Source of the DNA: Smittia aterrima
Lineage: Eukaryota > Arthropoda > Insecta > Diptera > Chironomidae
DNA: 64,000 nucleotides
Assembly (NCBI GenBank): GCA_033063855.1
Contig: CP093829.1
Coordinates: 18,941,537-19,005,536, forward strand
Direction of reading: 5' to 3'
The notes under the pieces were generated by a model, which was not told the DNA's origin, searched no databases, and saw only the letters and a list, made by a program, of their open reading frames with translations. The number at the start of each line of letters is the position of its first letter. Position 1 is the stretch's first letter. Position numbers and translations under genes: made by a program. Positions 26,001 to 41,000 of this stretch are shown piece by piece.

Positions 26001-29000
26001 ACGAAATAACTTACGAGACCAGAAAGTTATCGAATGTGAAATGAAGACCGAGAAAATATGACGTCCCATTATGTCAGAGCTCATGGAGCTTGCGGCTTTA
26101 AACCCGCAACGCTCAAGAACAATTTCAAAGTCTTGCAATGCTAAGACCGCACGGTAATTTCAAAAACGAGAGAGCAGGTTTCTTCTGCTTGGAAACTTTA
26201 AATCGATTCTCGTGGCGTGTAAGCACAGATTACAATCAAGCACAGACTTTTCTTTTTGTGGGAAAACTAAATTTAAATCTCTTTCTTAATTGCACGATAT
26301 CTCCCCATCCCTCGACTGCTTTAAATTGAAAGGTGGAACGTCATTAATTCAAATGGTTTGATGATTGATCGCGTTTTAGCGAAATAATAAATTTCATGAC
26401 CACTCAGAAACTTATTTACGGTTGTCGTAAATGAATTTCCGTAGCTCGTGCAGACGACGTCGTCATCTTTATTGAAATTATCCACGGCATGTGTTTATTC
26501 GCCGTTAGAAGTCTCTCCCTCTCTCACTCCCTCTCGTGAGTTTATTTTCTCATATTTCGGCCTCGATTTTCTTCTTTTATCATCAAATGGTAATTGAAAA
26601 TTGCGTGTAAACACTTTTGCTTAATCCCACGCAACTTTAACACTTAATCGCGTTGAAACTCATGTTGATTGCTTATTTTAAGCGGTTGGAATGTTTGTCG
26701 CCGCAAAAAGAGCTTTAACATAAATCGAGTTGCAGCGATAAAAAAGTTGAATTGAGACGAAGAATGAAATTTCATGGAAAAAAACTTTTCTCTTTCATTT
26801 TTCAAGCGACGCAAACCCGATAAAGGAGAACGATATAAAAACTATCTGCGGATTTTTTACTCTTCGCGTTATCTCTCTGAAGTTTTTTTTGTACTTTTCG
26901 CGTCGAATAACAAATGCAATTGCAGTTCTACTGTCGACATGAAAAGAACGAAACATTGTGGTTGCAGTGAAACAAAAGACTTCAGAATTAATTAGATGGA
27001 AGGGAAGGGAAAAGAATTTCCAAACAAATCTTCTGTGGAAAATTTTATAGTTTTCATTCAGAGATTTTTCGAGCGCTCTGTTTCCTTCCTTCCTTGTTAT
27101 GTTTGCATGCCAAGCTTTGCGACAAGAATATTGAGAGTGCACATTGCATAACGAAATCTCTATGGACATAATCCACAACTCAGCTTCTTTCGAGATTATC
27201 GTGCGGCAGAGGAGGCAGCGGCAAAGCTGCAGCAAATGGAAAGCGAATCTAATTTAGCGAAAGATAAAAACGAAAATAAATAAATTCGCTTCGTAAGACA
27301 AACGAAACATAAATAAATGATTTTTTATCGGACTTCTCTTTCGGCTTACGATGAGAATTATAAAAATATGGACGAGAAGGTCGACGGGAGAAACTTTGCC
27401 GAATAATCGAATTACACTTGAGTTCGCTTCTACGTGACAACTCATGAAAGTCAAGGATTTGCGGACACAAACATCAAATCATCGATGACAATGAGATTAT
27501 AAGCTTTGTAAGCTTATTTTCGAAGGTTTCTCCTCCTTCTTTGATTGGCTCTTCTAGGTCCTCGAAACTTTTTCTTTTTAGAAAATCCTTCAAAACTTTT
27601 TCTTGGTCTGGCTGAAGATTGAGTTGAATAAGAAATGAGAGAGCAAAGTGTTAACAAAGCGCTTCCACTTCGGCGGACATCAAAGCAATGAAACTTCTGA
27701 GTTTCCTTCGCTCAGATTGGTTCTATTGAAAGCGGTGCGGGAAGTCACGATTAAAGGATTTTTTACGACAACGAAGAATCATAACGTAATGTCGCGGATA
27801 TTTCCATTTCGCAGTTTCCTTCTTTTCTTTTATGTTTCGCTCTGCTTTCTTGAAGTTTATTCTTCAATTGAAGTTCTATCATGAACGACAAATTCAATTT
27901 GCTTCTTTCATGTTTTGCGCCACTTAGGGTGGAAGCAGAGATTGCTGTTTCTGTTTCTCAAGTCGTAAACATGTTGCAGAATATTTTATCGCTCTCAGCT
28001 CGACTTTGATCATTCAATGTTCATTATTTTTTCCTAGCTCGGTAAGACTGCAAGAAGCAAACTCAACCATTAGCAAATCTCGAGTTCATTATGTTTCTGA
28101 TGAAAAGCGCAATAAAAGTCAAACCAGTTGCATCACAGCAGCAGCACTTGACCCTAAGCTTTCATTTGTTAAAGACAATCGCGACGCTTTGCTCTACAAA
28201 TAGCGTCAAATGGGATTTGATGGCAAACGAAGCAACGACGACGAGAAATAAAAACGGAGAGACAACAATATAAAACTTTAATGAAATTTGAAGAGCGACG
28301 AAATTAAATTTCATATTGAATGCTCAACTTTTCCAACTCGCTCCGAGATGAAGCAGCAGCACGAGAATTGAAAATGTGATTTTCATTTTTTTTTTCACTG
28401 TCGTAAAAGTTTGATGAAATATGTGATCGTATAAAGAATCAACTTAAGCAAACAATCATCGGCAACAGAATCAGTTACGATCTTGATTCAGTGGAAAAAA
28501 ATCTTCGACAAAGTAAACAAAACGAAGCGGAATGAGAATCCAATCAAATTGAATTGAGCCAACTCTTTTACGATTGACGATATCATAGTTCGATGTTTTA
28601 CAATTTTATTTACAGCTTTTTTTAATTGCTTTTCCTCGTTGTCGTGGCGATGAATATTTTAAAAAGCTGATTGCAATGGAGGAGACTCAACCCGGCAAAA
28701 ATTTAAGGACCTTCGATTACACTCTCGTGAATTATTTTGCTGAAATTGTTTTGCTAAGTGACTAAAGCAAAGTCTTGTCGGATAGACAGTCGAAAAGCCG
28801 CAAACAAGAGAACGAGGGAAGGAAGAAGAGACGACAAAAAAAAACTCTGACGGTCCAGTGATTCAGAATTCATATAAAAAGCGACGGAAGATTCGTTAAC
28901 ACTTTAACAGTAAAAACACACAAAACATGAAACCGTAGTCGAGGCCAACATTGGAGAGGAAAAAAATTTGCTGCGCGATAGGAAACTTTTTCTGTTAAAT

Positions 29001-32000
29001 TTTAATTTCAATTTTGACGTTTTTTTTTCTTTTGACTTGTGAAGCCAAAGAATTTCTCCGCGAGACTCAGTTTAAGCATTCAAGAGCTTTTATCAATGCG
29101 GCACATTTTGTTATTCACCTCGCCTCAGAATCAATCAAACAGAAACCGAAATAAAAACAGAAACGAGAAAAGAAAGAGGAAAATATTGAAGTTCTTTGAG
29201 TGTTTGGCGAACAAATTGCTTTCTCTCCGGCTATCTCAGCGGCAGAAATGATTCTGCTGAGATTTGACTTTGATTTCTTTTGCTTCATGACGACTGCTCG
29301 TCTCTTCAAGCGAATTTACATTTTAATGGAATACTAATCAATGCAATAAAAGAAACTTCGTCTCTGTGACTTTTTAGTTGAATCTTTGGTGCGCAAGCGA
29401 CTTGAGTTATCATCTCATTAATCACAGCATTAGCTCAAGATTCCACTCTCATGAAATATTTATCGATCAAATAAAACGACGCTCTTTCATAGCTCGAAAG
29501 CCTACGAAGCTAATAATGAAGCCAATAAAATGACAATATTTCAAAAACCAATGGCCTAACACGATTGGCTTTTGTTTCGATCGACACCCAAACTCAAACC
29601 AGTTGAGTGCTTGCATATACTTCGTGTCATTCAAACTCCAGGCTTTAATGTCGATTGGATTAAAATATTCATTGCAGCAAATGTAAAAGGAATATTCTTC
29701 GTTTACGGTAGCGAGATAAAATTAAAATTAATCCAATACCAATTGCGTTTTATGACAGATTAATTAATAATCGCGGATTTAATTACAAATATTTAACAGG
29801 ATTAAGAATATTTATGAGCTTCGAAATATTATTTTTTGTAATTAGCAAACTCTTCTGTAATGTTTTGCGACAAAGTCACCGCAAACACTTCGTTCGGTAT
29901 GACATCGACGAGAATCCAGTTTCGTCTTCTTCTTCTTATATCAATGCAATAAACGATTTGTTTTCATTTTGTCTCCATTTGATTCAATGCGATAAAAATC
30001 CTCAACTTTATGAAATTGGATTTAATTTAATTTCTGTTGTCGCATCTGCGAAGCAACGAACAAAAGAAAAGAATTCAATTGGATTTTGAGGATGACAAAT
30101 CGCGAGAATATATTGATAGCATTGCAAAGCTTATCTCATTTTCATTTCAATTGCAAACTTAAGGTTATCGATTGATTTCAGTCATAAGGCGCTAACCAAA
30201 TGATTATCACTTCATTCTCTAACAAACAATTTCACGTTGTTTAAATTATTAGTTCTTAATTAAGAAACGCACATCGGCTCGAGTTAGGGAGTCTCGAGTT
30301 TATTTATAACATTTTACAACTCGTGTCTGATCGTTTCAAATCACGCGTTGAACACAAAGTCTTCGAATTCTTGTTCTCCTCGACATTCGTGTTTGTTTTT
30401 GTGTTTACCGGCGTTTTTCTCTTATGAATGTACTCAAGAAAAAATCAAATTTACTCACTTTTAGTGGCGACGACTGGAAAGAATAATCCACAAAATTATT
30501 ATGCTCCATTAATCCAATGAAAATTTTTCGTTTCCCTTGTTCGCACAAGCCAACAGATTTGCTTTATGAATTTTCACAAAAATATTTTTTATATTCTGTC
30601 GATAAACTTTTTTGTTTTAATTTTCAGAATTTTCTTTTTCACATAAATTTTAATTTTTCATTCTCATTTTAATCTTTTCTTTCACTCTTCACAGTTTTCT
30701 AATAATTTTTCACAGAGAAAGAAACTGAAACGCGTCCGTTCTACTCAACGATCTTTACACAACTAAGGAGAAGATTTGAGTAGCGCTAGCGAGATGGAAC
30801 GGGAATGAAACGAAAATGAAACAAAAAAAATCGACAACAGAAATCAGATGTTTGCACATTTTCTCTTTCAGTCTTCATTCTCTTTTTTATGTTGAGCGAT
30901 GATCCGAACATTAATATCCCTTCTCATGTGTCTTCGCTTGAAATATTCGGAGACGTTGAATTATTTAAGTTTTGCAAATTGCAATCGATAGACGAGAATC
31001 TCTTCTTCAATTTGGAGGAATCGATTTTTGATTCAATTTGCGTTTGATTTTATCAAAAAAGCGAGAGCGTTTGAGACTCGCCGATGAATCGTAAAGTTGA
31101 ACTCTAAACTCTAAAGTCGATCTCATTTGTCATAAAAACTTTTGCTAAACTGCAAAAAAATCTTTCAAATAAAATATTTTCAGTGATAAATCTTCTTTGC
31201 ACAAACATCATAAAATATTTTGCCTGCTTTGCATATTTTGCAACGAATTCCATTGACGCAAAGAAATTACCAAAAATGAAATTTGTTTCAAGCAAATCTT
31301 CTGATTTGAACTCGTCCAAGAAGATGATTTTAAAATTGAATAATTCATCTCGTTCGATTGAAACTCTTCTTCCCGCGAAACTCAAATATCCACTTCATCA
31401 ATCTTAATGTGCTCCAAATATCAACTTGAAAGCTTGAACGGTAATGATGCTGCAAGCAGCCACGATAACAATCGTTAAAATATCTAAACATGTCATTCAT
31501 TGTTCGCTCCTAGCGCTCAAGTTGAATGGAGGGCAATGGAAAAATCGTTGAACCTTTACTAATTGAGCGAAATATGCTTTAAAGTATCGGCGCCAGCGAC
31601 GGAAAAAATTGTTTGTGTTGTGACGAGATTTCTCGCTTCTGTTGTTGATTTTTCATTTTAGCTGTTGTTGTCATTTTTATCATTTTCTCTCCGACATGCT
31701 CATCAACAATCGAGTAGGAAAATATGAGCTTTTCAAGAGTGAATTGATGACATTTTCTCGGAAGCAAGTTCGAGTTAGAAGAACCTCTCATTTCTCTCCT
31801 CGTATCTTTCATCGTTTGAAGAATCGTAGCTCTCTTCGTTTATATTAAAAAAAGGAAAGAAAAGTTACAACTTCAAGATAAGAAGATAAAAGAAATAATT
31901 AATCGAATTGACTTAAGGCAACATCTTTCAACCACCCACACACAAGTAACATCAACACTTCATTACCTTTCGTTTAATGTCAATCAAAACGCAATTTGAT

Positions 32001-35000
32001 GTCATTTCCTATTATTTCAAGGAAAATCTCCCTCGAGCTTCGAAAAAGCTTCAAAGCCAGACAACCATAAAAGTTAAAAGAAGAAGCATTTTGTTTTCGT
32101 TTAGCAATATTAAAGAGACTAAACTGAAATCACTTTAACGACTCAAATACTTACCATTGAACTCTTTTTATGATTCCAGCATTTTGCTGACAGACGGCAA
32201 AGTATTGACGATAAACTCATAAAACTCATAAAGATATTTGATTGTGAGCTTAAGGTTTATCGTCCCATTCATGTGAACAGCTGAAGCGCCATTAATTTGA
32301 AATCCTAGACAAATAATGGCGACGGCAACACTTGTAGGTGCGAGACATTTATTTGCCCACTGCTCCCGACAGCATGCGCGCCTACAATTATTTATGCGTC
32401 AATCAATCTTTGAGTAGAGTCAATAAACTTTTTTTTTCTTCCTTCTGTCCATTAAGCTTTATATTTTCGTCGTCGACTGTTTTCAGTCTTAATTTTAGCT
32501 CTGTTTTTGTTTTTGAACGAGCCGTAATTGATGACTGTTTACAGATGATCCCGTTTGTAGGCCGTGAATAATTAAGTGCCTCTGCCGACGACGAGGACGA
32601 ATTGATTCGCAAGTGTACAATAATTGACCACTTTAATCATTTCCGGAAAAGGGGGAGCTCAGGTGGAAATAGTTCAAAGTTCTATCTAACAAGCAAATTA
32701 CTGGAGAGTCTCGTAAAGCGGCGACGCAATTAAATGAGGAAAGTGTGTAGATTGAGCGAAAGGGACAATTGACTTCCCCCGCCGGCTGTTATCTTTTACT
32801 CTATCACAAAAGCCATTTCAACTGACCATAAAATACGCACATAAAGCTTCGTATTAAAACATTTTTACGAGTGAGGGAGTAAATAAGCAAAAAAAGAAGA
32901 GAAACGGACACAAAACCGGAAGAACAAAGAAAAATTTATTTAAATTTAAAAGCTTTCTCCTTTTGTTTCAATGTGAGCGAATTTTATTGATCCCGGCAAT
33001 TGTTCCGAAGGAAACGCTTGACTAGAGTTTTATTTCCTCGTTGTATGAGAAATGGGTCAACCACTTCGTCTTCTTGTCCCTCGTTCCATTCTCGGGAACA
33101 ACTAAGTAAGTGCATTCAGCGAGAACTTGTGATGGAAACAAATTGTTTCTTCATGATTTCTTATGCGCTACCCTTAAGTCATTTGATATATTTTCGCGAA
33201 GCGTCCCAGCAATTTGTTTGTGTTTACATGATTTAATGTAATTCTCGAGTGTCTGCTAAGAATGTCGGAAGCATATGCGTCGCTTCCCACCAAACACAAT
33301 TGTCCATTCGATCATTAACGGAACTGTCTGGGCGAAGTCATGTTCATGTTCAGACAATTGGACTCACTCGACAATTTAACTGTTAACAAATATTTTCCTT
33401 CCTCTTTAGAAAGTATCCTCATCGTAATTTTTGAGAAAGACAAACATGACATAACAATGATAAGAACACTGACTTTCCAGTTTTCCACGAAAAAGTTCGA
33501 AAAACTTTTTCGAAGCTTTCTTTTTTGTCTGGCGAGCGAACGAACTATTGCTTCAGTCTTCGGAAAGCTTTTCAACCATCAGGACTGAAAAAGCTCTTTT
33601 GTCGCGACTCTCGAATCATTTTAAAGTCAGATCACAATTTTATCAAATAAATTATGACAATTACAAGCGCATCCATTAAACATTGAAAGTTGAGTGGAGA
33701 GTTTAATTTTATTGTGTTCAGTGCAGAATAATTTCGATGACATCCGCAGATTGTTAATCAAATTTATGTTCCATAACAAATAATTTACGAGTAGGTCGAG
33801 TGTCATTAAAAAAATCGCTTGGTCAATTGAATTCGAATAAATCACCTTGTAAAATTATAACGATGCGGTTAGAGCTGTCCACGTCATTAGTGGAACTTTT
33901 TCGAGGAATTTATTGAATGTTTTTTATTCGACTGAGTAGTCCTTAAATTTGTGGCATCAAAAGATCAATTTAACTTCCACAAACGAAGTGAAGTGACTCG
34001 AATAAAATCCTTTCATGTTTATAAATTGTATCGTTGAGAGGAAAGTGAACATCAAAAGCTGCTCCAAATTAAACTTCTCGTCAATTTTTTTTTCGGGTTC
34101 TCTTTGCGGTCTGTTCTGTTCATCATAGAAAAAAAATATTTCTCTCAGTGGCAATCTCGACTTAAAGACAAAGAAAAAGTTTTTTCATTACTTTTTTTTG
34201 CTCCTGTAGAGTTCAGGGTTCGAATTTTTCTGTGGGAGAAGACGAGAAAAAAGTTTGATGTCTAAGATGGTTCAAAACTTTTTTTTCTTCTCACTTTCGT
34301 GAATTTCCTTTCATTGCCGGTCGGTCTCTTCCCACTGGCAGATGTTAGGTGAAGATAATTTGCTTAAGCGTTGTTATCACTGTTTTTCAATTGAAGCCAT
34401 TCACTCCGCATCTGTCTTGAAAAGCGATTCCGTTGAGTGATGTGATTTCATTAACTGCTTCCACGTTTCTCTGAAATGTTCTTTGTCGCTTTTAATGAAG
34501 GCAAATCTTTCAGTGGAAACTGTTTTACAACAAAAAAAAATTGATGTTCGTCTTAATTAAGCTTAAAAAGTTTTCTCATCCGCATTATGTTTGCTTGTGT
34601 TTCATTGTTTACTGACAAAAACAGCGACGACCCTTGAGCTACATAAATCTGTCAGGGAAGTTTGGTTTCATTGGACATCTGTCCCTCTGTCAACGCTAGA
34701 AGAGAATAAAAATCCCAAAAGGCTTCATTTATCAAACGAATAAATGGAGCTCGTACTTTCATTTGAATTGAATTCAACACTTTTCTAATCTCAATAGAAG
34801 TGAATTCACTTTATCGTGCGGTTTCGTGTAAATGTTTTATTGCTAAACAAATGTGAATCAATCAAGTTCATCGCCAATTACATTTATCTTTAACCCATTT
34901 CTGTTGATTTATGAAAGAATTGCCAACGATTCATCTTACAAGTTGACGACGCTAGGCAAACGAACGAGATCATTAAAGAAATTGGAGCGTTGAGATAACA

Positions 35001-38000
35001 TCAACGTTACCAACAAATAAATAAAAGCTTTTTTCATCAATCACTTCTTGATGCTCTCACAGAACACAAGCGAAGTGAATTCTGATTGTTCATTCAAAAC
35101 CATTGCGCTTCATTTATTCAAATTTTGTCTGAAAACAAAAATCAATGAGAAGCTTGCCAACAGTTATGAGAATGATAAAAAAAGCTTCAGTTCAACTGTT
35201 CTCGTCGATGATTCGTAGAAAAATGTGATTGCAATCTAAATACTCTAAGTTTCAATAAGAACTCGATTGTCAACAATGAATTGAATTTTGATTTTTCTGT
35301 TATCCAATTGATAGTCAAAGCATCGTCTCTTTGATTCTTTCATAAATGCTTTGAAATAGAAAAAAGATTTATCACATTTTCGATCTCCGACAGAGGCGGA
35401 GAATTAATGTTCGTCGACGAGGAGCGAGGGCAAACCAAAAAGCATAAGACGAATGAATGCTTCAACTAATTAGGAAAATATCAAAAAGATGATAAAACAG
35501 ACAACGTGACTTGACTGGACGAGCAAAGTCGGTAAATAGAATCAATCAAAGCGATATTAATAAAAGAAGCTTTTTTGCTTCATGAGATTGACTGATGTCA
35601 ACTTAATGGAATTACGCAGAAATAAATTTCCGGCACTTTTTCTGACATTAGGTTACTGTCAGTTCTGGAGTTTAACATTGAAAGCAGAAGCAGATGCCCC
35701 GGCTTGCAAAGACAATGCGACTGGAAATAAAAATAAAACGCTGTAAATCCCTCGTAGTCAATGTTACTACAGCAGAAAGTTATTTCATAAGCCTAGCGAC
35801 AGCACCGAATGCTGTTCAACATTATAAAACTTCTCATGTCACGTCTGTCGACATAAAATTTATTTCGCATTCGGAAAGTTTTTGTAATTTTACATTTTCC
35901 GAGAATATCTAATTGAAAATTTGTGACTAAAACTTTTTATTTGTTTCGTTCGACTTGAGAACAAATTCATTCAAAAGCTTTAAGGCTTTGAAGTCCCTTC
36001 AATTAAGTTTAGTGTTAAAAGCTCTCAAGAAAGAACTTTGAGAAAAAGCTTTACACTTGAGAGAAAAAAAATCGATTTTTCTTCTTCTAAATTTCATCAG
36101 TGCAATGTAATTACTGAACGATTGTAATGAAACTTCTCTTCAACAGTGACGCTTGCGAAAGGAAAATTGTCGTGAAATTACAATTAAGCTCATTTCGTGA
36201 AGCTCCTCAAAAAAGCGAGGAGAGAAGACGAGAAAAGCAATTTTCATATTCGATCCTTTCTTCTCGTTTTCATCTTCAATGTCAGCGCAAAACTGAGTCA
36301 GGAGAAAAGCTTCGCATTTCTTTTTTGTGTACGTTAGGGAAAGCTGAATCGCTTCAATGGAGTTTTATGTGTTTATTTACCCTCAATGATGTTGTACTTG
36401 TGGCGCCAGTGTACGCGCTTCGTTTCATTTTAGACGAGGGATATTATTCTGAATGTTACAACAGGTCTTCCCGCATCCGGCCCAAATTGCTCTCATATGT
36501 TAGCGAATATGTTTGTCATAAACATAACTTTGATATCGACTGCGACGTAGGGAAAAAATCTCATTTAATCAATGGAATTGGAACGATAACGTTAATTGTA
36601 TTAATGGCGAGGAATAGATTAGCAACACTGAACGATAAGAGAAGGTTTTGCGTTGAGAAATCAATGCAAATGCCCCAAATTTAATAATTGAATTTGCCGC
36701 ATTATTGCGCCTTGAGAACACTTTATCGCAGAAAGGATCCTTGAGAGAGCTGTGCGCAATGCAATTTCCATTCATTGAGGAAACCTTAATTGCCAATTAA
36801 CTCGGTCCGAAAGAAAAGGTTTAATTTGAAACAACGAGAATGAAAATGAGAATCCAAAGCCATCAATTTATTTCTTCTCGACTTAACTTCTCACATTTAA
36901 AAAGGATCAACGAGTAATGTCTCGAGCAGATACATTCCGCATTACTTCTCATCTCGTGGTGAGATCTCTGCGGGTGGCTCAATTAGCAGCAAGCATCGCG
37001 TTTCAACAAATTAATTCCAGTCGTCGAGCCAACTGCTTCTCGGAGCGAAATAAAAGGTTCTAATCAAAGTTATAGCACAATACGACAGTTGTGTTTCCAA
37101 TTAATACACGAGTGAATCTCTAAGAGTGGAAGGAGAGAAGCCATTGTCGTAAACAAGTGCACGCGTGAACGATTTTAAAATTGACATTGAGTTGAACTTT
37201 TATCGCTTTCATCCGTCTGATAAAAGTTGGCGTCGAGAGAGAAATAAACTTTGCTCCTGACTTTCGAAACTAACAAAATGCCGACACCAAGCCAAGAAAG
37301 TAATTGGCTCTTTATCTTGAATACAAGTTCTGAATGAGCGCTTGCTTATTTGGCTGATAAACAAAAGAAAAACAACTTTCTTCTTGTTTGTAAAGAAAAC
37401 TTTTTACCTTATCCGTGAAAGTTCTCTCGAAGGACAAAGGAGAATCTCAAAAAATTCTTCAACTACTAAAGTTAAAGTTCTTCCTCTTCAATTCTTTTCT
37501 CTTTGAATTGAATTAAGAAGTTATCATAGTTCGCTTGGATTCTTGTGGCTCTCAACTTCCTTTGAGGAGATTTTCGAAGGATTTACTTTGTAAGACCACG
37601 CTGCCGTTCCAATGCATGAAGATTCCTAAAGGAAAACCATGCTTTCGGCTTTCCACGACCTGAAGAAAATGCGCTTTACACTCACACAGCTTTGGATTCG
37701 AGAGAAAATTTTCATTTTCTCTCGCCGCTTCCAGCGAAGAAAATTCATTTCGAAATTACATTTTTCTTCGATGATGCTCAGTCTCCGGCTAAGCATTGAA
37801 AGTTCAACACGCAGAAAGTTGAAGTCTGACAAGTCTAAGTTGCCTGTTGTGAATTTTAGGAGGTAATAAAAAAGTCAAAGCTCTTCTGACTGAACAATAA
37901 CTTCAGTGAGATCAGGTCAAGAGAGAAAAAATATTTCTCGAGTGAATATTTCTTTGAAGTAGTGAAAACAAATGAAAAAGCGAGACATGAAAAACATAAA

Positions 38001-41000
38001 TGGATTAAAAGTCAAAAGTTTTAACGAGTTTAACAAATAAAGTTTTTTTAAATTAAATTCAAAAGTTTGTTGATCAAGTGGAAAGTTTCAGAGGAAATCA
38101 AATTTTATTTGCTCGTAATTAACAATCCATTGAGAGTTCCGATGATGAATTCTCCTTCGATGAACTAAATAAAAATTCTGTAAAGCTTCCAGTTGATGCT
38201 TTAAGTTCTTGATTATGTAACTTCCATCCCCAAAAAAAGAAGAAAATAGCAAACTATCTACACGAGCTCCAATTGGATTATCCCATAAATAGCGAGAGCG
38301 TCTTTCACTCGGAAGAAGTTTCAAGCGCAGCCTTTGCCATTACTATAATATTTGTTTAAACATCTGACTATGGAATTAGATCTATCAAGTGCTTCAAATA
38401 AATCGATTGCGAGGAGAGAAGTCGAGCTTTGTAAACAGAAACTTCTGTTTGCATTTCAAGAATTTTCAAGATTTTTCTGTTTATTTGTCTTTAATCATTA
38501 CGCTCGTGTCGAAGCGAGAAAGTCAAGGGCAGATAATCGTCGGTTCTTTTACAGAAACGCAAATTAAAACTCGCTCATTAAGCTGGGAATTATTCAAATG
38601 CAATCATTTTAATACCTCGCTACGCTCTCCGCTAAAAATGTCCACAAAATAAAAATTTAAGCGACGAATGTAAATTGCTCAAATTCAATTTGAGTATTTT
38701 GCTTTTCAATTAAACACAACATGAATAAAACAATTCATTAATTTATGGAGAGCTTACAAGCATAGAGAAAAAAGCTTTTTGTGTTTGTTTATAAAAGACG
38801 ATGAAGCTTCGTTGACTTGTCCCTTGTGCAAAAAGAAATTGTTTGTTACAGCTCAAATTGAAAGCAAACAAGCAGACAAAAAGTGTTGATAGCCTCGTCC
38901 TTATACAAAGTTTTCTTTCCTCTCTTCCCATCTTCAACAAATTTGTTAACAACAGCAGACACGAGCAGACATAATCAATTGGATTACCTAATAAAATTTG
39001 ATTAATTTGATCAAGCTTCGTCAACTGGATCCTTCACGACGTAATTCAAAGTCCATTGCGGTGCGCCGCGGACGGAAAGTTCAGGTGAGTTGATTGGATC
39101 TGTCATGACGGCTTACATAAAAGCTGAGCAAATATTTAATCGGCCACCGAAGGATTGCATAACATTTAATTCCACAAATTGGGGACACACAACAAACAAG
39201 CCGCCATTAACAACGATTGCCAAAAAAAATATGTTGAGTCGAAGTTCACTTTTTGCATCGAGCAGTCATTGCCGGATCTCTCCTCAAGTTTTTTTTTAAC
39301 AAAAGAGAAAAATATATCAGACAAGTAATTAATTGCTCCATATGTTAATTAAAAGCCTTCGCCTATAAATAAAGATTTCTCGACGCGCTGTTTACGCGAT
39401 AGTTTTCAATTCGTGTTTACATCGCAATCGTCAATTCAAGATTCCTTTGAAATTAGCACTTTTGATAAACGAGCTGTTTCTAGTGTTTCAATTAACTTCC
39501 TGCATTAGTTTTACTGCCATCGTGTGCAATTTGCAGAAAACGTTTCTGTTTTACTTTTATGCCAATAAAATTCTCACTTGTCTCGGATCAAAGCTGAATG
39601 GAGCTCGCAATTAATTATAAGTTCATGATGGAAGCTCAACTGCTTTTTGCCAACCCAGCGAACAGAACTGGGCAGATTAATTAAAACTTTCCATGATATC
39701 AGCAACAAAAAATTGGCGAGAGATAAAAAAAAAGTTTCCTTACGCTTCAGTTAATTTCAAATAAATTTTCGAAACGCATGCAGGAAAAAAAGAAGAAACT
39801 GCAACTTAAGGAAAGTGATTTAACAGTTTTCGTTTCTATCGGCGGAAAGCTCTGCTTCATTGCATTTTCATTGAGGGCATTGAGTTCATTCAACTAAGAT
39901 TCCATGCACTTGCATGTGCTTTCGACGAAAGTTCGCCGTGCAACTGGAAAATATAGAAGAAGGAAAATATGAAAAACATTTTCATTTCCATTTAATTATA
40001 TCGGCGAATAATGAAAACTACTTCCTAACTCTTCCTTATTCGGCCTAGCATGCAATGACCCAATTCAAGAAACGATAGCTTTTCCCTCCTGCCTTAGTTC
40101 TCGAGCCATGTAAAAAGTGAATTGCGATCGATTGTCGGCCCGAGGCTTTAACGTGCAATTTATTCGTTTAGCTTTCCCTTCTTGATTCTCTTTTTTATTT
40201 TTGGGTCGATGAACTTTTCGAAATGAGCTTTTCAGTGCTTGCGGTTGAGGAAAGGTTTGCTCGGTATTGAAGTGATTTATAGTGTTGGAGTGGAACGTTA
40301 TGATTGCGATCGGAATTCTCTCTTTGGAAACGAAGTAAATATCTCAGCGATGATTGTTGCGGCCTTTCATCTCAGAGCGAGAAACCTTCATCCCTTCAAT
40401 TGAATTTCCAATAAATTAAATCGAAGATATTTTCTTTTTGGCACCTAACAAACTTCGAAGTTTACAATTTCGTAAATTCTTTCAACAATCGAAGGAAATA
40501 GAGCAGAATGTCTATAAATGTGTTCGCTATACTCGTTAAATCAAACACGCAATAAAAAATTTTGCTTTTTAGCAATTGAGTGGAGCACACTCGTGAAATG
40601 ATTGAAATTTATCCTAAAAATTTCTATATTTCGATCAAATTTCTGATGTTTGCTTTACGATTATTCAAAGCTCTCATAATGCTAGCAGATGTGCCACAAC
40701 GTCAGATGTTTATCGCACCTTAAAATCAATCTTTGGTCTTTGAAATCTTTGATGAAAAATATTGATTTGATTTAAAAATCAATTTGTTTTTCAATGGCAA
40801 ATGTGATAAAGTTATTCTGCTTCTCTCAAAAAGAAAATGCAATTTGTTGAGAATGATTACATTGCAATTCAATAAATTATAAAATTCTTCTTGAAGAAAG
40901 CAGCGAGACAGACTCGTTGAACCTAAAAGACTAAAAGACTCGTGAAAAATGCTGATGAGAGAAATTGTAAATTTGTGCTCCATTGAAGCAAAATTTCTCA

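Noticed and set aside
26795..27235. 146-codon minus-strand reading frame
   Set aside because: It opens on TTG, not ATG, resembles no family, and its length is within chance expectation for a 64-kb window.
28874..28940. TATAAAAA followed by an ATG
   Set aside because: No initiator at the right distance, and the ATG frame stops after three codons.
34209..34222. GGGTTCGAAT, a tRNA B-box-like string
   Set aside because: No A-box upstream and no sequence that folds into a cloverleaf.
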